This document shows positions 32,969 through 41,762 of a stretch of 64,000 nt of DNA, piece after piece. Below the pieces are notes generated by a model. The model was not told the origin of the DNA. It was given only the letters and a program-made list of their open reading frames with translations, and did not search any database. Within the stretch, counting starts at the first letter, position 1; every line of letters starts with the position of its first letter. Made by a program: the position numbers and the translations under genes. The stretch comes from Polymorphospora lycopeni. Lineage in GTDB: Bacteria; Actinomycetota; Actinomycetes; Mycobacteriales; Micromonosporaceae. The stretch covers positions 60,434 through 124,433 of the forward strand of contig NZ_JBCGDC010000004.1 in assembly GCF_042237075.1 (NCBI RefSeq), written 5' to 3'.

Positions 32969-33961
32969 CTACGGCGACGCGGACGGGGTGCGATCGAGAA
33001 GGTCGAGCAGCCCCTCACCCCGTCCGGTGAGGCGGTAGACGACCGAGCGGCCGATCCTGACACCGGTGACCACGCCGGCGTCCCGCAGCACCGCCAGATG
33101 GCCGCTGACCGTCCCCAGCGAGACACCGAGGGCGTACGCGAGCTGGGTGCTGGTCGCCGCCCGGACCAGCTCGCGCACCACCCGGGCCCGACCGGCGCCG
33201 AGCAGCGCCGCGAGCGCGTCGTCCGCCGGCACGTCGACCGGCGCCGCCGGACCGTACGCCGGATAGACCAGCGCGTCGCGGCGCGGCCGCTCGCAGGTCC
33301 ACCAACCGACGCCGGCGGTCTTCGGCACGAAGAGCAGCCCCTCGTCGCCGATCCACCGGTCCGGGTGCTCCCGGTCGCTGAACCGCAGCCCGTCGGCGCC
33401 GACCCAGGTCGACCGCCGGGTCATCGAGCCGACCGCGTGCCGCCACCCGTACGCGGCCAGCAGGCCGGACCGGTGCATGATGTCGCGTTCGAGCAACGCC
33501 CGCCGGCGCGGCCAGTCCGGGGCCACGAACCGCCGCCACCCCTCCTCCAGCACCGCGGCGATCCGTTCGGCGAGTCGGTCGCCGGCGAGCCAGGACGTGT
33601 CCTGGGGCAGCCAGCTCGCCGCCACGGCGTCGGCCACGGTCGCCCGGGTCTGCGCGTCGGAGAAGGCGGCCACCTCGGCGAGTTCGTCGGCCAGACCCGT
33701 ACCCGTGCCACCGGGCGGCGGTACCACGACCAGGTCCGGCAGCCACTTGGTCGCCGACACCAGCGACATCAGGCCGGCGGCCACCGGGTCTGCCGCCAGC
33801 CAGGCGTGGTAGCCGGGCCGGTGCCGGGTGTGCCAGGCGGCCAGCCACGGGTCCGGGTCGGTGCGGTGCAACATGATCAGGGAGCCGAGCGTTTCGGCGA
33901 GCGGCGAGAGGGCGAACCGGGACCGCGACAACGCGGCCGGGGTGAAGCGGAGGAGGGTCAT
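32969..33961 (-). CDS. ArsR-like winged-helix regulator with N-terminal DUF5937-type domain
   Basis: A 330-residue regulator. The C-terminal 80 residues contain an ArsR-type helix-turn-helix ('ATSTQLAYALGVSLGTVSGHLAVLRDAGVV' then 'RIGRSVVYRLTGRGEGLLDLL'). The N-terminal 240 residues, with several tryptophans, match the long sensor region of actinobacterial proteins of this type. ATG 33961 is preceded by a purine-rich stretch; the open frame extends far upstream but is arginine-rich shadow. It is divergent from an MFS transporter 60 bases away, which it probably regulates. Confidence 0.85.
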   Translation of the reverse strand: MTLLRFTPAALSRSRFALSPLAETLGSLIMLHRTDPDPWLAAWHTRHRPGYHAWLAADPVAAGLMSLVSATKWLPDLVVVPPPGGTGTGLADELAEVAAFSDAQTRATVADAVAASWLPQDTSWLAGDRLAERIAAVLEEGWRRFVAPDWPRRRALLERDIMHRSGLLAAYGWRHAVGSMTRRSTWVGADGLRFSDREHPDRWIGDEGLLFVPKTAGVGWWTCERPRRDALVYPAYGPAAPVDVPADDALAALLGAGRARVVRELVRAATSTQLAYALGVSLGTVSGHLAVLRDAGVVTGVRIGRSVVYRLTGRGEGLLDLLDRTPSASP

Positions 33962-34021
33962 TCGTTGCGCCTTTCGCCGCAGGATTGGTGAGGACGGCCG
34001 CCGCCCGGAACGCTGCCGGTC

Positions 34022-35224
34022 GTGCTCCTCCACTCCCCGTTCCGATCGTTCTACCTCGGCCGTCTCGTGTCGATGCTCGGCAGCGCGATGACCCCGGTCG
34101 CCCTCGCGTTCGCGGTCCTCGACGCCTCCGGCGACGCCGGCCATCTCGGCATCGTGCTGGCCTGCCAGATGGTGCCGCACCTCGCCCTGCTGCTCGTCGG
34201 CGGTGCGGTCGGCGACCGGTTGCCCCGCCGTACGGTGCTCGTGGTCGCCCACCTCGGCGCCGGCCTCACCCAGGGCCTGGTGGCGCTCGTCCTGTTGACC
34301 GGCAACTACCGGCTCTGGCTCGTCGGCGCGCTGGCCTTCGCCGGCGGCGCGCTCAACGCCTTCACCTCGCCCGCCCAGCGCAGCGTCGTGGCGGAACTGG
34401 TCGCGCCCGCCGACCTCCAGCGGGCCAACGCGCTGCTGGCCACGACCCGCAGCGCCGTACTGGTGCTCGGCCCGGCGGTCGCCGGCCTGCTCGTGGTCGT
34501 CGCCGGCGGTGGCTGGGCCATCGCCGGTGACGCGGCGGGTTTCCTCGCTGCGGCCGCCTTCCTCGCCCGGCTCCCGGCCGCTCCCGCACCCGCCGCTCCC
34601 GCACCGGATCGGCGGCCGGGCCTGTGGCGCGACATCCGGGACGGGTGGACGGTCTTCGTCACGATCCCGTGGCTGTGGCCGGTGGCGCTCGCCTACTTTG
34701 TGATCAACCTGGTCAACACCGGCCCCTGGCAGATCCTCGGGCCGGCGCTGACCGGGCAGCGCGACGGCGAGGCCGCCTGGGGTGTCGTGCTGAGCCTGCG
34801 TGCCGTCGGGCTGTTGCTGATGAGCGCGATCATGTACCGGCTCGTCGTCCGCCACCCCCTGCGCTTCGGCCGGCTCGCCGGCGCCCTCGGCGCCAGTTCG
34901 CTGATCGCGCTCGGGCTGGGGCTCGACACGTACTGGCTCGCGGCGTTCGCGTTCCTCGGTGGTGTCGGCTTCGCGGCCTCCGGGATCACCTGGGACACCG
35001 CGCTGCAACGGCATGTCGACAAGGCCGCGCTCGCCCGCGTCTCGTCGATCGACGACCTGTTGTCGTTCGCGGCGATCCCGGTCGGCCAGGTGCTGGTCGG
35101 TCCGCTGGCGGCACGGTGGGGTGGCACGACCGTGGCGCTGTGGTGCGGAATCGCGTTCGCCGTGGCGGCTCTCGCGCCGCTGGCCGCCCGGCCGGTCCGG
35201 AGGCTGGAGAGCGCGACGGTTTAG
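34022..35224 (+). CDS. MFS transporter
   Basis: A 400-residue membrane protein with about twelve hydrophobic segments. The loop 2-3 motif 'GAVGDRLPRRTVLVVAH' is the MFS signature G-x-x-x-D-R-x-x-R-R. 'AFTSPAQRSVVAELVAPADLQRANALLATTRS' is typical of the MFS_3 (EntS-like) exporter group. GTG 34022 is the only start near the first membrane segment. It is divergent from the ArsR-like regulator and is probably controlled by it. The exported compound is unknown. Confidence 0.88.
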   Translation: MLLHSPFRSFYLGRLVSMLGSAMTPVALAFAVLDASGDAGHLGIVLACQMVPHLALLLVGGAVGDRLPRRTVLVVAHLGAGLTQGLVALVLLTGNYRLWLVGALAFAGGALNAFTSPAQRSVVAELVAPADLQRANALLATTRSAVLVLGPAVAGLLVVVAGGGWAIAGDAAGFLAAAAFLARLPAAPAPAAPAPDRRPGLWRDIRDGWTVFVTIPWLWPVALAYFVINLVNTGPWQILGPALTGQRDGEAAWGVVLSLRAVGLLLMSAIMYRLVVRHPLRFGRLAGALGASSLIALGLGLDTYWLAAFAFLGGVGFAASGITWDTALQRHVDKAALARVSSIDDLLSFAAIPVGQVLVGPLAARWGGTTVALWCGIAFAVAALAPLAARPVRRLESATV

Positions 35225-35300
35225 GCAGCCGTTGCTCTACTACGTTTCCCGCTGCCGGGGCCGGAGCGGCGCGGGTGACACGGCGAGCGACCATGGGAGG

Positions 35301-35711
35301 GTGACCGACGCCGTATCGGCTTCCTTGACTGCCGTGATCGACCTCATCGATGGATACATGCATCGGGTGCTGAAGGGCGGAGAGGATCCGGTGGGGGTCG
35401 TCGAGGAGCTGAAGTCCGCGCTGGTCGAACTGCTCCTCAGGGACGACGTGGGCAATGCCGGCGGGCTGTACGGCATCTACGCGGACCTGTCGGACATCGT
35501 CGACGGCTACCCGTTCCACTACGGCGACGGCACCGAGATGATCGCCCAACGGGAGATTCGCGACGCTGCCTGGGACTGGTTGAGCATTCCGCGCAATGCC
35601 GACGGCGTGAAGACGTACGTCGACCACTGGGCTGCGAGAATCGCAGCCCTGCCGACGACCGACGGAGGACGGCCGTACCGCGGCAACTCTGGTCGGCTGG
35701 AAGGCGAATAG
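35301..35711 (+). CDS. Hypothetical protein, 136 residues
   Basis: I do not recognise a family. The sequence is acidic and helical with a plausible globular core ('VIDLIDGYMHRVLKGGEDP', 'VVEELKSALVELLLRDD', 'YGIYADLSDIVDGYPFHYGDG', 'IRDAAWDWL') and balanced composition, so it looks like a real protein. GGGAGG touches the GTG directly, so the start could also be the GTG at 35334 or the mRNA may be leaderless. It is alone between an MFS gene and a CrtA-like gene. Confidence 0.65.
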   Translation: MTDAVSASLTAVIDLIDGYMHRVLKGGEDPVGVVEELKSALVELLLRDDVGNAGGLYGIYADLSDIVDGYPFHYGDGTEMIAQREIRDAAWDWLSIPRNADGVKTYVDHWAARIAALPTTDGGRPYRGNSGRLEGE

Positions 35712-35794
35712 CACCTGGCCGAGCACGCGTCAGACGGCGACGGTGGTGACAAGGCTGCCCCGTCGCGGGCACGGGCAACTGGGATGATGGGCCG

Positions 35795-36475
35795 ATGCTG
35801 CATTCGTTCCATCTCGCACTGCTTCCGCCGGCCATGACCATGCGTACACTGCGTCGCCGGCCCCGGGCGGCTGGGCTACGGCACGCCGAATGTCTCGCGC
35901 TCATGCGACTCGGCTCCCCGGCGCTGTCGGTGGAACGGATGCAGTTGCGACGCCTCGCGATGTTCGCCGAATGGGACGACGAATCGGCGCTGGAACGGTT
36001 CCTCGCAGACGACGATCTAGGGCGACGGCTCAACGACGGCTGGCATGTGCGACTGCAGTACCTGCGACGTTACGGCGAGGTGGCCGCACTCGCCGGCCTG
36101 CCGGTGCAGGCGGGCAAGTGGGATCCGGACGAGCCGATCGTGGCCGTCACCCTCGCCCGGCTCAAACTCCCCGAACTCCCCCGCTTTCTGAAATGGGGAC
36201 GGCCGGTCGAACGCCTGGTCGCCCACCACCCGGGCACCACCTTCGCCACTGCGGCGATACGCCCGCCCCGCACATTCTCCACCTTCACGATCTGGCACAG
36301 CGTCCGCGCGATGACCGACATGGTCCACGGCCGCAGCGCCGTCCCACAGGCCCATACACACGCCGTCGCCATGACTGAACAGCATCGCCGGGACTTCCAC
36401 CACGAATCCGCGTTCATGCGGTTCCGCCCCCTGTCCGAACACGGAACCTGGGAGGGACGCCGCCTTCTCCCCTGA
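35795..36475 (+). CDS. Spheroidene monooxygenase (CrtA)-like protein
   Basis: A 226-residue protein resembling CrtA-type dimeric alpha-beta barrels: 'FAEWDDESALERFLADDDLGRRLNDGWHVRLQYLRRYG' near residues 48-85, 'RPPRTFSTFTIWHSVRAMTDM' in the middle and 'RRDFHHESAFMRFRPLSEHGTWEGR' at the end follow the CrtA layout. CrtA oxidises carotenoids in purple bacteria; relatives are common outside carotenoid clusters and have no known reaction. No carotenoid genes are nearby. Base composition is slightly less GC-rich than its neighbours. Confidence 0.7.
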   Translation: MLHSFHLALLPPAMTMRTLRRRPRAAGLRHAECLALMRLGSPALSVERMQLRRLAMFAEWDDESALERFLADDDLGRRLNDGWHVRLQYLRRYGEVAALAGLPVQAGKWDPDEPIVAVTLARLKLPELPRFLKWGRPVERLVAHHPGTTFATAAIRPPRTFSTFTIWHSVRAMTDMVHGRSAVPQAHTHAVAMTEQHRRDFHHESAFMRFRPLSEHGTWEGRRLLP

Positions 36476-36702
36476 CCGATTCGACGACCGCGCTCGATCA
36501 GGTGCACGCCCATGCCGCCGACGCGCGCCGTGGGCTGGCGTACACCATCGTCAGCCAGGTGGCACGGGCTGTCCGGTCAGGGTGCGGCTCGGTCACTCCC
36601 GCCTTCAGCAGGTACCGCGCGGAATCGTCGCATGGGGACGAGCCCTGGCCTACCGGCTGCGGGCTGCCCACGGAAAACACGGCCGGCCGCCGCCGCATCC
36701 GC

Positions 36703-37380
36703 TCAACGGCGTTGGCCCGCGTGCCCGGCCAGTGCGGCCATGACCGCGTCCAGGGACAGGTCCGCGGCACTGGTAAGTAGCAGGTCCGCAGCCGTGAAGC
36801 GGGCGTCGTCCGCATGCGGGTTCGGCACCGCCACGCAGCGCAGCCCGGCCCTGTGCGCCGCCGCCACGCCGTGTGCGGTGTCCTCGAACGCGACCGCCTC
36901 CCCCGCCGCCAGCCCGAGCCGCCGCAACGTCAGCAGATACACGGCCGGATCCGGCTTGTGCGCGTCCACCTCCTCGCCGGTCGCCAACACCTCGAACCGC
37001 CCCCGCAGCCCGGCCTGATCGAGCATCGCCCCCACATGGGTGACCGGGGAACTGCTCGCCACCGCCAACCGCAGCCCCAACTCCGCGGCCCGGTCCAACC
37101 AGCCGACGATGCCCGGCGCCGGCTCCAGCGCCGCGTTCAACTCCGCCCGGTACGCCATCCGCAACGCGTGACTGGACTCGCGGTCGTACGCCGATCCGAC
37201 CGTCGCGGCAAGCGCGGCATACCGCGGCTCGTTCGCGTCACCGCCATGGTCGGCGAAGAACCCGACCGGATCGAACTCCAGGCCGTGCCGCCGCCACTCC
37301 CAACGCCAACTCTCCAGCAGCGTCGTCTCCGTGTCCATCAACAGGCCGTCGAAGTCGAAGATGAGAGCCTTGACCGTCAT
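36703..37380 (-). CDS. HAD-superfamily hydrolase (beta-phosphoglucomutase-like)
   Basis: A 225-residue HAD phosphatase or phosphomutase. Motif I DFDGLLMDTE is at residues 9-18 with both aspartates, the motif II region reads 'AVASSSPVTHV', the motif III lysine is in 'VDAHKPDPAVYL', and motif IV is 'VAFEDTAHGVAAA'. A helical cap between motifs I and II puts it in subfamily I. Likely substrates are small phosphosugars, but the sequence does not tell which. It is a single gene. Confidence 0.9.
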   Translation of the reverse strand: MTVKALIFDFDGLLMDTETTLLESWRWEWRRHGLEFDPVGFFADHGGDANEPRYAALAATVGSAYDRESSHALRMAYRAELNAALEPAPGIVGWLDRAAELGLRLAVASSSPVTHVGAMLDQAGLRGRFEVLATGEEVDAHKPDPAVYLLTLRRLGLAAGEAVAFEDTAHGVAAAHRAGLRCVAVPNPHADDARFTAADLLLTSAADLSLDAVMAALAGHAGQRR

Positions 37381-37498
37381 CGCGGCAGTATCCCAACCCG
37401 GTCTCCGCAGCCGGCGGCTGGCGATCGAATCGGTCAACGCCCGGATCCGTCGGACGGTCCGGCACGTGGCCACTTTCCGAACGAGGCAGCCGGGCCGG

Positions 37499-37864
37499 TC
37501 AGCGCTTCGGTGTGATGAACTCGGGCTGGTCGAGCAGGCGTAGCCAACTGCCGTCGGCCTGTCGGCGAACCACCTGCGCTCGGGCTCCGGCGCCGTCCTT
37601 GGGCGGGGTGGAGGTGAGCGCGATGTCGCCGCTGATCAGGGTCGGCAGTGGCGGCTCCGGTTCGAAGCGCGGCGCGCTCGCCAAAATCTTCTCCCATAGC
37701 GCCCGGATGGCTTCCCGGCCGACCGTCTGTTGGCCCGGCGGGTAGGCCATGACCGCCTTCTCCTCGTAGAGCGCGGCAATGCCGGCCGCGTCCCCGGCGT
37801 TGGCGCGCTCTACGAAGAGGCGAGTCAGGTCTTCAGGCTTCATTGCTTTCTCAATAGCTGACAT
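37499..37864 (-). CDS. SnoaL/DUF4440-like protein (NTF2 fold)
   Basis: A 121-residue single-domain protein. 'EDLTRLFVERANAGDAAGIAALYEEKAVMAYPPGQQTVGREAIRALWEKIL' is the standard N-terminal half of SnoaL/YybH-type domains. It has no signal peptide and no recognisable catalytic set. It is divergent from a LysR regulator with about 100 bp between them, which is the classical layout of a LysR target gene. Confidence 0.88.
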   Translation of the reverse strand: MSAIEKAMKPEDLTRLFVERANAGDAAGIAALYEEKAVMAYPPGQQTVGREAIRALWEKILASAPRFEPEPPLPTLISGDIALTSTPPKDGAGARAQVVRRQADGSWLRLLDQPEFITPKR

Positions 37865-37920
37865 AAGTATCCTTTTTGCATCAAGTCGGGCAACCCTCCT
37901 AAGCCTGCACGGTGACGAAC

Positions 37921-37950
37921 TAGAAGTCCAACAGCTTCTACTACTCGTAG
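37921..37950. promoter_or_regulatory. Candidate LysR operator in divergent promoter
   Basis: TAGAAG (37921-37926), an eight-base spacer and CTTCTA (37935-37940) form a perfect inverted repeat containing the LysR T-n11-A pattern. It is followed at once by the small palindrome CTAC-TC-GTAG (37941-37950). The pair lies 16 bases before the LysR start and about 57 before the SnoaL-like gene. Confidence 0.6.
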
Positions 37951-37965
37951 CTAGAATTTCTGCTT

Positions 37966-38850
37966 ATGGAACTGAGGCAGCTCGAGTACTTCGTGGCGGT
38001 GGCCGAGGAAGCCAACTTCACCCGCGCCGCCGAACGAGTACGGATCAGCCAGTCGGGCGTCAGTGCCCAGATCCGTCAACTCGAGCACGACCTTGGCGCC
38101 ACTCTTATCGACCGGTCGGGACGCCGCGCGACCCTAACCGCTGCCGGTGCGGTCGTGCTCGAACACGCCAGAGCCGTCCTCTCCTCCGCGCAGGCGCTGC
38201 GACGGGCGGTCGACGACGTAAACGGGCTGATCCGCGGCCGGCTCGTGGTGGGCATGGTCACCGCGTGCACGGTCACGCCGTTCTTCGACGCCCTCGCGGC
38301 GTTCCACCTCGCGCACCCAGGTGTCGAACTGGTCCTGTTCGAGGACAACTCCGACCGGCTCATCGAGGGGGTACGTACCGGGAGCGCCGATCTGGCCCTC
38401 GTGGGCACGGCCGTCGCCACGCCGGACGGTGTCCGGGCCATGCCGATCATCAGCGAGCGGCTCGTCGCGATCGTGGCCGACGGCCATCCGCTGGCGGGGC
38501 GCCGCGGGGCCTCCCTGGCCGAGATCGCCGAGTTCCCCATCGTATGCCTGCCACCGGGGACCGGCATCCGGACGGTGTTCGACCAGGCCTGCGCCGACGG
38601 TGGGGTGAAGCCCGACATCGCCCTGCAGGCCAGCGCGCCGGGCGCCATCATGGACCTCGCCATGCGTGGCCTCGGGGTCGCGATCCTCAGCGAGTCCATG
38701 GCCGTACCGCACCAGGAGCGCCTGTCCGTACTGATGATCGACGACGTCGAGACGCACGCCGTACTGGCCCTGATCTGGCCGACCACGACGAATCCGGCAC
38801 TGCAGGAACTCGTCCGCTACGGACGCACGGCCTTCGGCGGGGGCACCTGA
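37966..38850 (+). CDS. LysR-family transcriptional regulator
   Basis: A 294-residue regulator. The N-terminal winged helix 'MELRQLEYFVAVAEEANFTRAAERVRISQSGVSAQIRQLEHDLG' is diagnostic, followed by a linker helix and a two-lobe effector domain ('GRLVVGMVTACTVTPFF', 'VCLPPGTGIRTVFDQAC'). It should control the divergent SnoaL-like gene from the palindromes between them, and possibly itself. The signal is unknown. Confidence 0.95.
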   Translation: MELRQLEYFVAVAEEANFTRAAERVRISQSGVSAQIRQLEHDLGATLIDRSGRRATLTAAGAVVLEHARAVLSSAQALRRAVDDVNGLIRGRLVVGMVTACTVTPFFDALAAFHLAHPGVELVLFEDNSDRLIEGVRTGSADLALVGTAVATPDGVRAMPIISERLVAIVADGHPLAGRRGASLAEIAEFPIVCLPPGTGIRTVFDQACADGGVKPDIALQASAPGAIMDLAMRGLGVAILSESMAVPHQERLSVLMIDDVETHAVLALIWPTTTNPALQELVRYGRTAFGGGT

Positions 38851-38887
38851 GCCGACGTCTGGCCACCCGCCGACTGACTCCTCTGTG

Positions 38888-38904
38888 CCCGCGGCTGACG
38901 CGGG
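38888..38904. terminator. Hairpin between convergent genes
   Basis: CCCGCG (38888-38893) pairs with CGCGGG (38899-38904) around a five-base loop, with TTGG after it on the plus strand. It lies between the ends of the LysR gene and the minus-strand kinase gene. Confidence 0.45.
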
Positions 38905-38951
38905 TTGGATCGGCCCACAGCGGCTGTAGCGACGCTCCCGGGCCGGTGCGG

Positions 38952-39626
38952 TCAGTGTGTTTGGGTCGCCCAGACCGGCTGCTGGGGCTCGTCGTTGTGC
39001 ACGATGATGTCGGCGTGATCGGTCGGGCGGACCGTAGCGAAGTAGAACTGTTGGGAGGGGATGTAACGCTCGCGCCAGCGCCGTTCGACTTCGGCCCGGG
39101 ATGACACCCGGCGCTCTCGGATCACGGCACGATCCACGGTCTTCTCGAGCGCGGTCGACACGAAGATGCGCAGGTCCCACCGGTCAATCAGTTCCGGACG
39201 CATGAGGAAGACGCCGTCGAAGACCAGCACGGCGTCGGCGGGGGCAGTCGTGACCGGCGGGGACAGCGCGGTATCCGCCGTGCGGTCGTAGACCGCGTGC
39301 TGGAAGCGTCGATCTCCGCCTGGGCCGAGCGGATCGAGCAGGACCCGGTTCAGCTCGTCGTGGTCGTGAGTGTCGAAGTAGCAGCCCTCGGCCGAGTACT
39401 CGCCGCGCGGGTAGCGCTGTGCCCGGGGGAAGAGGAAATCGTCGATCGTGGCGCGGATGACGTCGCGGCCCTGTGTGCGCAAGACGACGGCCAGCTCGTC
39501 GGCGAGCGTGGTCTTGCCTGCGGCGGGCGCTCCGTCGACGGCAACCCGCGTCGGGTGTGTGACCATGACGGACCCGACCGCCTCAGCCAGGCGGCCGAGC
39601 ATCTCGTCGCGGGTGCCCTGGTCCAT
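38952..39626 (-). CDS. Uridine kinase-like P-loop protein
   Basis: A 224-residue kinase-like protein. Walker A GAPAAGKTT is near residues 32-40, 'IDDFLFPRAQRYPRG' holds the substrate-binding DDF motif of uridine/panthothenate-type kinases, 'VLVFDGVFLMRPEL' is the next strand, and 'RDRAVIRERR'-like basic residues form the lid. It probably phosphorylates a nucleoside or similar small molecule. ATG 39626 is supported by a GGACGGAG-like site; the frame continues upstream but looks non-coding. Confidence 0.85.
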   Translation of the reverse strand: MDQGTRDEMLGRLAEAVGSVMVTHPTRVAVDGAPAAGKTTLADELAVVLRTQGRDVIRATIDDFLFPRAQRYPRGEYSAEGCYFDTHDHDELNRVLLDPLGPGGDRRFQHAVYDRTADTALSPPVTTAPADAVLVFDGVFLMRPELIDRWDLRIFVSTALEKTVDRAVIRERRVSSRAEVERRWRERYIPSQQFYFATVRPTDHADIIVHNDEPQQPVWATQTH

Positions 39627-40069
39627 GTTCTGCTCCGTCCTACCCGCTCGGCCGACACCCGCGGGAAACCCGATGACCGCTTCCGCGCCCCGCGTTCCCT
39701 CTGAAAGTCTGTGCCGAACCACGCTCGGTTGATCCTCAGCCCTGACCGAAGAATTATCAGCCGTCTCGCGTCGACCGGCATACACGGATCAAAGGGCGGG
39801 CATGGAGCGACCTGGACCTGCCCGGGGCCATTTGATCCGGAATGATGTCCTCATGAGTGGTCCCGTCATCGCCGCTGGACGACGACTCACCTGCGCCGTC
39901 ATCGCCGCGACAACCGCGGCCATCGCGCTCACCACTCTGCGCGGAAACCGTGGTGCCGTCCTGCCCGGCGAGGGTTCAGCGCGATCGGGGAAGGCGTCCG
40001 CGGCGGGCGAGCCTCGCTCTCCGCCAGCTAGCCCACGTTCCGGGCCGACGCCGCCCGGACCCGGTCCGG
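39627..40069. other. Gene-poor stretch with a doubtful small frame
   Basis: About 440 bases without a convincing gene. A plus-strand frame from ATG 39853 could encode 101 residues with a signal-peptide-like start (RRLTCAVIAATTAAIALTTL), but its second half is proline- and arginine-rich, runs antisense into the transporter gene and has no ribosome-binding site. I see no repeats or clear promoter. Confidence 0.5.
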
Positions 40070-41041
40070 CTAGCCGGCGGTCATCGCCGGTGCCGGCGTA
40101 CCGTCGGGGTCCTTCGGGTCTGGGCGCGGCTTCGGCTCGTCGAGGCGGACCAGCGTGACGCCGGTGAGGATCAGTGCCCCGCCGACCAGTTGCACGACCG
40201 TCGGCAGTTCGTCGAGCAGGAGCCAGGCGACCAGTACGGCGAAGAGCACCTCGGTCAGCCCGACGAACGACGCCAGCCGGGCGCCGAGCAGCCGCGCCCC
40301 GCCGATCCCGGTCGCGTACGCGACGACACCGGCGACCACGGCGAGGCCGAGGATCGGCACGAGCCAACTGGTCGACTGGCCGGCGAACGTGACCGTGCCG
40401 AAGTGGGCGTGCATCGGCAGCAGGCCGACGGCGCCGAGCAGCAGCAGGGTGGCCGAGCCGACGGCCATGCCGCCGCTGGCCATCGCCGTCGCGGGCAGGG
40501 CGCTGTCGACGCGGGCGCCGAGGACGAAGTAGCCGGCGAGACCGACCGCGGCGAACAGTCCCCACAGCACACCGACCGGGTCGAGGCCGTCGCCGCCACC
40601 GGCCAGGTCGAGGACCAGGGCGAGGCCGAGTACGGCCGCGACCGAGCCGCCGACGGTCAGCAGGCGGGGCCGTTGCCCGTGTACGGCCCACATCCAGACG
40701 ACGACGAGGATGACGCCGAGGTATTCGATCAGCAGTGCGATGCCGACCGGCAGGTAGCGGATCGAGTTGAAGAAGCCGACCTGGGCGGCGGCGACGCCGA
40801 GGAGTCCGAAGACGGCGACCATGCCGAGGTTGCGTCGGAGGACACGCCACCTGCCCCGCAGCGCGACGGCGGCCGGCACGGCGAGGATGAGGCCGGCGAT
40901 ACCGACCCGGGTGGCGACGGCGGCCTCGGCGGACCAGCCGGCGTCGATCAATGACCGGGCGAAGGGACCGGAGGTGCTGAACGCGAGCGCGGACAGCAGC
41001 GCCAGGCCGAGTCCGAGGCCGGCGGTGCGGCGGGTGTGCAT
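40070..41041 (-). CDS. EamA/DMT-family transporter
   Basis: A 323-residue permease with ten hydrophobic segments in two EamA repeats. 'LALLSALAFSTSGPFARSLIDAG' is the first helix and 'SFVGLTEVLFAVLVAWLLLDELP' the typical ninth. The cytoplasmic tail is proline- and aspartate-rich. It is divergent from the CGNR zinc-finger gene 79 bases away, which suggests regulation by that protein. The substrate is unknown; amino acids and small drugs are common for the family. Confidence 0.9.
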   Translation of the reverse strand: MHTRRTAGLGLGLALLSALAFSTSGPFARSLIDAGWSAEAAVATRVGIAGLILAVPAAVALRGRWRVLRRNLGMVAVFGLLGVAAAQVGFFNSIRYLPVGIALLIEYLGVILVVVWMWAVHGQRPRLLTVGGSVAAVLGLALVLDLAGGGDGLDPVGVLWGLFAAVGLAGYFVLGARVDSALPATAMASGGMAVGSATLLLLGAVGLLPMHAHFGTVTFAGQSTSWLVPILGLAVVAGVVAYATGIGGARLLGARLASFVGLTEVLFAVLVAWLLLDELPTVVQLVGGALILTGVTLVRLDEPKPRPDPKDPDGTPAPAMTAG

Positions 41042-41120
41042 GGCTCACCTTCAGCTCGATGTAATGTGCGAAGCCCCGTTACGCGGATGACGCTAGAGGC
41101 GCGACCTGACAGGAGTCAAG

Positions 41121-41669
41121 GTGTTCTTCACTCATGACACAGAGGTGACCCTGACGGCGACCGCGGCCCTGGTGAACACCGCCGGAGGCGACGGTGAACT
41201 GTTGCCCGACCTCGCTGCCCTCGAGGCGTTCTACGCCACCTACCAGTGGACCGGCCGCCCGCCCCGCACCGACGCCGACCTGCGCGCGGTACGGGACCTG
41301 CGTCCCCGGCTGCGCCGGCTCTGGGAGGCCGACGAGGACGAGGTGGTGACGATCGTCAACGCCCTGCTCCGCGAGGAGAACGCCCTGCCGCGACTCGTCC
41401 GGCACGACGACTGGCCCTACCACCTGCACGCCACGCCGGACGACGCGCCGCTGGCGTCGCGGATGGCGGTCGAGGCCGCCATGGCCCTGGTCGACGTCGT
41501 ACGCGCCGGCGAACTGGGCCGGCTGCGGATCTGCGCCTTCCCCGACTGCGGCAACGTCCTGGTCGACCTGTCGAAGAACCGGTCCCGCCGCTTCTGCGAG
41601 GCCGGTTGCGGAAACCGGGCCGCGGTCAGTGCCTACCGGGCCCGTAAGGCGGCCCGGCGCCGGACCTGA
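41121..41669 (+). CDS. CGNR zinc-finger (ABATE-domain) putative regulator
   Basis: A 182-residue protein with an N-terminal ABATE-type domain ('LTATAALVNTAGG') and a C-terminal CGNR zinc finger: 'RICAFPDCGNVLVDLSKNRSRRFCEAGCGNRAAVSAYR' supplies four cysteines (CxxxxC and CxxxC) and the CGNR motif. Such proteins are presumed stress-related DNA-binding regulators in actinobacteria; few are characterised. It is divergent from the DMT transporter and probably controls it. The start is GTG 41121. Confidence 0.92.
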   Translation: MFFTHDTEVTLTATAALVNTAGGDGELLPDLAALEAFYATYQWTGRPPRTDADLRAVRDLRPRLRRLWEADEDEVVTIVNALLREENALPRLVRHDDWPYHLHATPDDAPLASRMAVEAAMALVDVVRAGELGRLRICAFPDCGNVLVDLSKNRSRRFCEAGCGNRAAVSAYRARKAARRRT

Positions 41670-41671
41670 GA

Positions 41672-41732
41672 CAGCGCCGGCCTGCGGCAGCGCCGGCCTG
41701 CGGCAGCGCCGGCCTGCGGCAGCGCCGGCCTG
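41672..41732. repeat. 16-bp tandem repeat, 3.8 copies
   Basis: CAGCGCCGGCCTGCGG is repeated at 41672, 41688 and 41704, with a fourth partial copy at 41720-41732. It starts three bases after the CGNR stop and lies between convergent genes. Each unit contains the self-complementary core GCCGGC, so several hairpins can form on either strand, and the array may act as a bidirectional terminator. Confidence 0.85.
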
Positions 41733-41762
41733 AAGCGGCGCGGGCCGGCAACGGTGCGGAAC

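Noticed and set aside
36498..36815. Minus-strand frame between the CrtA-like and HAD genes
   Set aside because: It overlaps the HAD gene end, has no recognisable domain and no ribosome-binding site; I see nothing else in 36476-36702.
39853..40158. Small plus-strand gene with a signal-peptide-like start
   Set aside because: No ribosome-binding site, low-complexity second half, and antisense overlap with a solid transporter gene. Not excluded, but not supported.
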